9,509 nt of DNA from Actinomycetes bacterium (GTDB taxonomy: Bacteria; Actinomycetota; Actinomycetes; Actinomycetales; Microbacteriaceae). The stretch spans positions 1-9,509 of the forward strand of contig JAEYAG010000089.1 in NCBI GenBank assembly GCA_023451265.1. Reading direction: 5' to 3'. The stretch's first letter is position 1. The number at the start of each line of letters is the position of its first letter. This document shows, piece by piece, positions 4,909-9,509 of the stretch. The notes under the pieces are model-generated. The model was not told the DNA's origin and did no database searches. It saw nothing but the letters and a program-made list of their open reading frames with translations. A program made the translations under genes and the position numbers.

Positions 4909-6383
4909 CCGCCGTCGCGACGCCGCAGACGTCCGCGGCATCGGAGCCGACGAATCGGATGCCGCGGCGGACCCGTCCCGGGGCGTGGCTGCGCGAGCGG
5001 GGGATGGGCGCGACGATGCTCGTGTCGGGGATCTCGGCCGCATTCGGCGTCCTGCTGCTGAGCGCGACCGGATACATCGCCGCGTGGGTGGATGCCGATC
5101 CCTATCTCGGCGGTGGGGAGACGGTGACGGTGGTCCTCGGCATCCTGAGCGTGCTGCTCGTGGGCGTCGCGATCTACGTCGCCGCGATCGTGACGGCCAA
5201 CACGTTCGCGACGATCGTCGCCGGCCGTACCCGCCGCATCGCGCTGATGCGCCTCATCGGGGCCTCGGCGCGGTCGCAGCGCGGCGAGGTCGCCCGGCAG
5301 GGGCTCGTCGTCGGCGCGCTCGGTGCCGCGATCGGCCTCGTCGCGGGTGTCGCGGCGGCCGCGCTGCTGCTGTGGGCGGGTGGGAACGCGCTCGGCCTCG
5401 ACGTCGACTACGACGTCCTGCAGCCGGTGCTCGTGCTGCCCGCGGCGGTCGTCGCGCTGACGACGTGGGCGGGCGCGTGGGCCGGGGCGCGCCGCGTGCT
5501 GTCGGTGACGCCGCTGCAGGCGATCTCGGGCGCGACGCCCCGCAGTCGCGACGAGGTCACCGCGTCCCGCGGCCGCAACGTCGCCGCCCTCGGCCTCTTC
5601 GCCGCAGGCGCCGCGCTCCTCGCGCTCGGCGTCGTGGTCGGGATGCTGAATCCGCTCGGCGTCGTCGTGGCGTTCGTCGGCGGCATCCTGTCGTTCACCG
5701 GCCTCGCCCTCGGCGCGGTGCTCATCATGCCGCCGCTGCTGCGGCTCACCGGTCGTCTGTTCGGACGCTCCGCGCCGGCGCGGCTCGCCGCCGAGAACGC
5801 GCTGCGCTACCCGGAGCGCGCGAGCCGCATGGCGATCGGCGTGGTCATGGGTGTCACCCTCGTCGTCATGTTCGCCGTCGCGAACGAGTCGGTCAAGGCC
5901 GTCATGACGGCCTCGTCCGGCGGCCGGCCGCCCGCGGAGATGATGCAGGTCATGGACACCTTCGCCGCCATCATGATGGGGCTGGTCGCGGTGTCGGCGG
6001 TCATCGCCGGGGTCGGCCTCGTGAATCTCCTGACGATCGGGATCGTCCAGCGGCGGCGCGAACTGGGGCTCCTGCGCGCACTCGGCCTGAGCTCCGCGCA
6101 GGTGCGCCGCGTCGTGCTGCTGGAGGCCGTGCACGTGACGATCACGGCCCTGCTGTTCGGGCTCGTGCTCGGGGCCGTCTACGGCTGGGTCGCGGCGCAG
6201 TCCCTGCTCGGCTCGGTGGCGGTGCCGCCGGCGTGGTCGTCGCCGACGTTCGTCGCGCCCGCGATCCCGTGGCTGCCGGTGCTCGTCGTGGTCGTCGCCA
6301 CCGCCGTGCTCACCGCCGTGGCGACGGTGGTCCCGACCCGGCTCGCGACGCGGGTGACGGCGGTCGAGGCGCTCGCCGAGTAG
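4905..6383 (+). CDS. FtsX-type ABC transporter permease without extracellular domain
   Basis: This encodes 492 residues with a GTG start overlapping the ATPase stop, preceded by GGAGG at 4893-4897 (7 nt spacing). I count about ten membrane segments (near 37-59, 75-105, 134-158, 173-195, 227-247, 252-276, 307-327, 352-376, 408-432, 455-477). Two FtsX units are visible. Each has the cytoplasmic coupling stretch, RTRRIALMRLIGASARSQ (108-125) and RRRELGLLRALGLSSAQV (383-400), and each ends in a similar motif, VTPLQAI (201-207) and VTAVEAL (484-490). The 10-TM layout resembles BceB-like peptide-antibiotic transporters, but the segment 328-351, where BceB has a domain of about 200 residues, is only some 25 residues long. 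A single gene with two halves fits a permease that pairs with one ATPase dimer. The substrate cannot be inferred. Confidence 0.93.
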   Translation: MTAVATPQTSAASEPTNRMPRRTRPGAWLRERGMGATMLVSGISAAFGVLLLSATGYIAAWVDADPYLGGGETVTVVLGILSVLLVGVAIYVAAIVTANTFATIVAGRTRRIALMRLIGASARSQRGEVARQGLVVGALGAAIGLVAGVAAAALLLWAGGNALGLDVDYDVLQPVLVLPAAVVALTTWAGAWAGARRVLSVTPLQAISGATPRSRDEVTASRGRNVAALGLFAAGAALLALGVVVGMLNPLGVVVAFVGGILSFTGLALGAVLIMPPLLRLTGRLFGRSAPARLAAENALRYPERASRMAIGVVMGVTLVVMFAVANESVKAVMTASSGGRPPAEMMQVMDTFAAIMMGLVAVSAVIAGVGLVNLLTIGIVQRRRELGLLRALGLSSAQVRRVVLLEAVHVTITALLFGLVLGAVYGWVAAQSLLGSVAVPPAWSSPTFVAPAIPWLPVLVVVVATAVLTAVATVVPTRLATRVTAVEALAE

Positions 6384-6389
6384 GCGACA

Positions 6390-6402
6390 CCGCGCGCCGC
6401 GG
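6390..6402. terminator. Short GC hairpin in the convergent gap
   Basis: CCGCG, CGC loop, CGCGG forms a 5-bp stem in the 32-bp gap between the permease and the convergent SRPBCC gene. No T-tract follows on either strand, so it is at best a weak bidirectional terminator; such GC stems are common by chance here. Confidence 0.2.
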
Positions 6403-6415
6403 GGGCCACCTCGCG

Positions 6416-6931
6416 TCAGGCCGGATCGGCCGAGGCGGATGCCGGGTCGTGCGCCCAGGTGGGCGCGAGGGCGCGCAGCCGCGCACCACGCCACTGCCAC
6501 GTCGCCCACAGGACGGGCCACAGCGCGGGAGCCGCGGCACCGCCGATGACGAGCCGGTCCCGCCACAGGGTCTTGCCGTCGTCGCCCGGCGCGGGGGAGA
6601 CCGCCATCTGGTGGTCCCAGACGTCGAGTGCGGACAGCGGGCCGGTGAGCGGGATGCCGCTGTCGCGGAGGATCCGCACCGGCCCGCGCTCGTCGCGGGT
6701 GTAGCGCTCGCTGATGTGGATGAGCTGCTGACCGAGCGGCACCGCACCGGCCAGTCGCAGCGCGACCGGCACGTCGGCGCCCGGATCCAGCCGGGTGGGC
6801 AGGCCCGCGGCGGCCATCGGCGCCATGTCGACGAGCGGGCCGTAGAGCTCCGCGATCGCGCGCGGCGAGTGCAGCGCGCGCCACGCGGCGTCGGCGTCGC
6901 AGTCGAGTACGAGCTTCAGCAGGATACGCAT
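6416..6931 (-). CDS. SRPBCC-fold (START-like) protein of unknown ligand
   Basis: This encodes 171 residues from the ATG at 6931. It begins MRILLKLVLDCDADAAWRALHSPRAIAELY, the opening strand and helix pattern of the SRPBCC superfamily, whose members have a deep hydrophobic cavity and act as lipid or polyketide binders, cyclases or toxin-antitoxin partners. The middle (about 65-130) alternates short strands, including ALDVWDHQMAV and TLWRDRLVIGG, and an amphipathic helix (about 133-155, rich in Trp and Leu) would close the cavity, as usual at this place in the fold. No catalytic residues can be assigned. A GTG 15 nt upstream is an alternative start. It converges on the permease and diverges from the GH3 gene across 110 bp; a link to either is not evident. 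The fold assignment rests on overall pattern. Confidence 0.85.
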   Translation of the reverse strand: MRILLKLVLDCDADAAWRALHSPRAIAELYGPLVDMAPMAAAGLPTRLDPGADVPVALRLAGAVPLGQQLIHISERYTRDERGPVRILRDSGIPLTGPLSALDVWDHQMAVSPAPGDDGKTLWRDRLVIGGAAAPALWPVLWATWQWRGARLRALAPTWAHDPASASADPA

Positions 6932-6936
6932 GCTCC

Positions 6937-6942
6937 AGTGTC
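6937..6942 (-). promoter_or_regulatory. Weak candidate -10 box for the SRPBCC gene
   Basis: On the minus strand GACACT ends 5 nt before the ATG at 6931. It keeps the A and final T of the TAnnnT pattern but lacks the first T. GGAG sits only 1 nt from the ATG, too close for ribosome binding, so a leaderless message is the simpler reading. Confidence 0.3.
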
Positions 6943-6997
6943 GCACTCGTCGCACGCTCGCCGCCGCGCACTCCACCGCGCACTGGGCATCGTGCGC

Positions 6998-7003
6998 TAC
7001 TGT
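6998..7003 (+). promoter_or_regulatory. Candidate -10 box of the GH3 gene
   Basis: TACTGT matches TAnnnT and its last base is the first base of the 14-bp operator. Transcription would start near 7010, leaving a leader of about 30 nt that carries the GAGG ribosome binding site. No good -35 hexamer is seen; instead a 9-bp direct repeat CCGCGCACT occurs at 6964-6972 and 6976-6984. Confidence 0.5.
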
Positions 7004-7016
7004 GGGAGCGCTCCCA
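7003..7016. promoter_or_regulatory. CebR/CelR-type LacI-family operator
   Basis: TGGGAGCGCTCCCA is a perfect 14-bp palindrome and is identical to the known operator of the cellulose-utilisation repressors CebR of Streptomyces and CelR of Thermobifida, LacI-family proteins released by cellobiose. It starts in the -10 box and covers the predicted transcription start, the position expected for repression of the GH3 gene. It lies 25 bp before that gene's ATG. No repressor gene is in the window, so the regulator must be encoded elsewhere. Confidence 0.9.
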
Positions 7017-7031
7017 TTCGTGACGTCCCCC

Positions 7032-7035
7032 GAGG
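7032..7035 (+). promoter_or_regulatory. Ribosome binding site of the GH3 gene
   Basis: GAGG lies 6 nt before the ATG at 7042 and fixes that start. Confidence 0.65.
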
Positions 7036-7041
7036 TGCTCC

Positions 7042-9507
7042 ATGCCCCAGCCCGCCGCCATCGAGTCCGGCGACCGGTCCCACGCGCTGCCGCCGGTGGA
7101 ATCGGTCGCGCAGATCTCCAGCATCCTGCAGGACGCCGATCCCACCCTCGACCCGGCACTGGCGGCCCTCGCCCGCCAGGCCGCGGCCGAAGGCGTCGTG
7201 CTGCTGCGCAACGACGACGGCATCCTGCCGCTGGGAGATCGCCCCACGGCGGTGTTCGGCCGGGTGCAGTACGACTGGTTCGCGGTCGGCTACGGCTCGG
7301 GCGGCGACGTCAAGGTCCCCTACGTCTGGAACCTCACCGCGGGGCTTCGCGACGCCGGTGTCGCCGTCGACGACACCGTCGCGGAGCGCTATCGCGAGTG
7401 GTGCGCGGCGCACCGGCCGAGCGTCGACGGCACATGGGGGAATTGGCCGCACCACTTCCCCGAGATGCCGCTGGACCTGGCATTGGCGACGGATGCCGCG
7501 ACGCGCGCCGACACCGCCGTCGTCGTCATCGGGCGCGCCGCCGGCGAGGCGCGCGAGAGCACGCTGACGCCCGGGAGCTACTTCCTCACCGCCGACGAGC
7601 GCGCGATGCTCGACGCCGTCACCGCCGCGTTCGCGCGCACGGTCGTCGTCATCGACGCCGGCAACGTCATGGACCTCGGATGGCTCGCCGACTACGGCGA
7701 CCGCATCGGCGGTGTGCTGTACGCGTGGCAGGGCGGCATGGAGGGCGGCCGCGCCGTCGCCGCCGTCCTCGCCGGAGAGGTCGCGCCGAGCGGCCGCCTC
7801 ACCGACACGATCGCGTGGCGCTACGACGACTACCCGAGCGCCGGCAACTTCGGCGACCCCGACGTCGGCGTCTACGCCGAGGATGTGTTCGTCGGCTACC
7901 GCTACTTCGAGACGTTCGCCCCCGACCGGGTCCAGTTCCCGTTCGGGTTCGGCCTCGGCTACACGACCTTTTCGCTCGACGTCGTCGAGGCGCGGACGGA
8001 TGCGGACGAGATCCGCATCGTCGTCGACGTGCGCAACACCGGCGCAGAGCACGCCGGCGCCGAGGTCGTGCAGGTCTACGTCGGCGCGCCGGAGGGCCGG
8101 CTCGCCCAGCCCGTCCGCCGACTGGCCGCGTTCGCGAAGACCCCGCTGCTCGCGCCCGGCGAGACTGCGCGGCTGGAACTGAGCTTCGACCTGACCGACT
8201 TCGCGTCGTACGACGACGGCGGGGTGACGGGCCATCGCAGTGCCTCCGTGCTCGAGCCGGGCGACCATCCGGTCTTCGTCGGCACCGACGTGCGCACCGC
8301 GACCGAGGTCGCCGTGCGGAGCGTCGACCGCCTGCGGGTCGTCCGTCAGCTCAGCGAGGCAGCTGCCGTCGACCCCGCGCACGCCTTCGCCCGCATGACC
8401 CGCGGCCGCGACGGAGCGGGCCGCCCCACGCCGACGTGGGAGGACGTGCCGACTCGCACCGTCGCCCGTCGCGAACGGGTGCTCGACGGCCTGCCCGGCG
8501 AGATCGCCCCGACCGGTGACCGCGGCATCCGTCTGGACGACGTCGCCACCGGCGACGCGACGCTCGACGCGTTCATCGCGCAGCTCTCCGACGACGAGCT
8601 CGCGCTGCTCGCCCGCGGCGACATCACGATGCACAGTCCGCTCGGGGCGGCGGGCAACGCCGGCGTGCTGGGCGGGGTCAGCGCCGGGCTGCGCGAGAAG
8701 GGTGTGCGGCCGGTCACGACGACGGACGGCCCGAGCGGGCTGCGTCTCGCCGCCTACGCGTCGCTGCTGCCGTCGGGCACCGCGCTGGCCTCGACGTGGA
8801 ACCTCCCGCTGGTGCGGGAACTCGCCGCGCTGCACGGCCAGGAGATGGTGCGCAAGGGCTCCGACGTGCTGCTGAGCCCCGGCATGAACATCCACCGCGA
8901 CCCGCTGTGCGGGCGCAACTTCGAGTACTACTCCGAGGATCCGCTGGTCACCGGCCGGATGGGTGCGGCCGTTGTCGCGGGGGTGCAGTCAGCGGGAGTG
9001 TCGGCCTGCCCGAAGCACTTCGCGGCGAACAATCAGGAGACCAACCGCACCCGCCACGACTCCCGCGTGTCGGAGCGGGCGCTGCGGGAGATCTACCTGC
9101 GCGGTTTCGAGATCTGCGTGCGCGAGGCGGGGCCCCGCACACTCATGACCTCGTACAACAAGATCAACGGCGTGTGGGCGCACTACCACCACGACCTCGT
9201 CACGACGATCCTGCGCGGCGAGGGGGGCTACACCGGCTGCGTCATCACCGACTGGTGGATGGAAGATGCCGTCGACCCCGACTTCCCGGCCCTCGCGGAC
9301 AACGCCTACCGCGTCCGGGCGCAGGTCGATGTGCTCATGCCCGGTGGCGTGAAGACGGATGCCGGGCCGCAGCCCTATGCCGACGACACGATCCTGGAGT
9401 CGCTCGCGCGCGACGGCGGCTTGACCCGTGGCGAGCTGCAGCGCGGCGCCCGCAACGTGCTGGGGCTCGTGCTCGCGCTCGCCCCCGTGGTGGACGCGCG
9501 GGGTTGA
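7042..9507 (+). CDS. GH3 beta-glucosidase-like enzyme with reversed domain order
   Basis: This is a complete gene of 821 residues. Glycoside hydrolase family 3 domains appear in the order opposite to the usual one. Residues about 35-305 are the alpha/beta sandwich, starting LARQAAAEGVVLLRNDDGILPL and ending FPFGFGLGYT. Residues about 310-420 are the fibronectin III-like domain (VDVRNTGAEHAGAEVVQVY). Residues about 500-815 are the catalytic barrel, with TTDGPSGLR (560-568), RDPLCGRNFEYYSEDP (619-634), KHF (658-660) and the nucleophile Asp737 in VITDWW. The likely acid/base is Glu169 in GRAAGEARE. The enzyme should remove terminal beta-glucosyl or related residues from short oligosaccharides. 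No signal peptide is present, so it probably works in the cytoplasm on imported cello-oligosaccharides, which fits the CebR-type operator in its promoter. Xylosidase or other exo-beta-glycosidase specificity cannot be excluded. Reversed GH3 enzymes are known, for example from Butyrivibrio and Ruminococcus. Confidence 0.95.
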   Translation: MPQPAAIESGDRSHALPPVESVAQISSILQDADPTLDPALAALARQAAAEGVVLLRNDDGILPLGDRPTAVFGRVQYDWFAVGYGSGGDVKVPYVWNLTAGLRDAGVAVDDTVAERYREWCAAHRPSVDGTWGNWPHHFPEMPLDLALATDAATRADTAVVVIGRAAGEARESTLTPGSYFLTADERAMLDAVTAAFARTVVVIDAGNVMDLGWLADYGDRIGGVLYAWQGGMEGGRAVAAVLAGEVAPSGRLTDTIAWRYDDYPSAGNFGDPDVGVYAEDVFVGYRYFETFAPDRVQFPFGFGLGYTTFSLDVVEARTDADEIRIVVDVRNTGAEHAGAEVVQVYVGAPEGRLAQPVRRLAAFAKTPLLAPGETARLELSFDLTDFASYDDGGVTGHRSASVLEPGDHPVFVGTDVRTATEVAVRSVDRLRVVRQLSEAAAVDPAHAFARMTRGRDGAGRPTPTWEDVPTRTVARRERVLDGLPGEIAPTGDRGIRLDDVATGDATLDAFIAQLSDDELALLARGDITMHSPLGAAGNAGVLGGVSAGLREKGVRPVTTTDGPSGLRLAAYASLLPSGTALASTWNLPLVRELAALHGQEMVRKGSDVLLSPGMNIHRDPLCGRNFEYYSEDPLVTGRMGAAVVAGVQSAGVSACPKHFAANNQETNRTRHDSRVSERALREIYLRGFEICVREAGPRTLMTSYNKINGVWAHYHHDLVTTILRGEGGYTGCVITDWWMEDAVDPDFPALADNAYRVRAQVDVLMPGGVKTDAGPQPYADDTILESLARDGGLTRGELQRGARNVLGLVLALAPVVDARG

Positions 9508-9509
9508 GG

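Noticed and set aside
4614..7247. An 877-codon minus-strand frame
   Set aside because: It runs antisense to the transporter genes and is full of Arg/His/Asp repeats typical of an antisense reading of GC-rich codons.
4340..7567. A 1075-codon open frame on the plus strand
   Set aside because: It overlaps the ATPase and permease genes in another frame and also crosses the SRPBCC and GH3 genes. Its translation is dominated by Arg, Ala and Pro without any domain. It is a product of high GC content.
6997..8895. A 632-codon minus-strand frame
   Set aside because: It is antisense to the GH3 gene, whose domains and catalytic motifs are clear, and shows no motifs of its own.

Overview
The window is very GC-rich with almost exclusively G/C third codon positions. 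It uses GTG starts, GTGA stop/start overlaps and starts that look leaderless, and the heptamer GGATGCC recurs throughout. Together these point to an actinobacterium, most likely Microbacteriaceae (Microbacterium or a close relative). The genus is inferred from style, not from a marker gene. I see no RNA genes, mobile elements, CRISPR array or phage genes.

Layout. (1) 106-1437 (-) is a 443-aa protein, probably of the DUF6421 family. It is divergent from an Lrp/AsnC regulator (1508-1963, +) across 70 bp holding two perfect palindromes, one of which spans the regulator's start codon. A possible N-terminus of another minus-strand gene touches the left edge. (2) 1964-2080 is a gap with nested inverted copies of a 9-bp word. 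(3) 2081-6383 (+) is a four-gene block: a six-TM NarL/DesK-type histidine kinase and its LuxR-type response regulator, overlapping by 4 bp, then a 228-bp gap with a 10-bp inverted repeat, then a MacB/LolD-type ABC ATPase and an FtsX-type permease, also overlapping by 4 bp. The likely logic is that the kinase senses an envelope or drug signal and the regulator drives the exporter genes. (4) A small SRPBCC-fold protein (6416-6931, -) converges on the permease. (5) 7042-9507 (+) is a complete 821-aa glycoside hydrolase family 3 enzyme with reversed domain order (alpha/beta sandwich, FnIII, then the catalytic barrel). It lies behind a perfect 14-bp CebR/CelR-type operator that overlaps its -10 box, so it is probably a cytoplasmic beta-glucosidase induced by cello-oligosaccharides.

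Most genes are of known types. The points most worth checking are an HDxxH...EExxxD pattern in the DUF6421-like protein that resembles zinc-peptidase (gluzincin) ligands, the permuted GH3 with its CebR-type operator, the palindrome over the Lrp start codon, a BceB-like permease without the extracellular domain, and two unexplained intergenic inverted-repeat structures. I found no clearly new multi-gene system.
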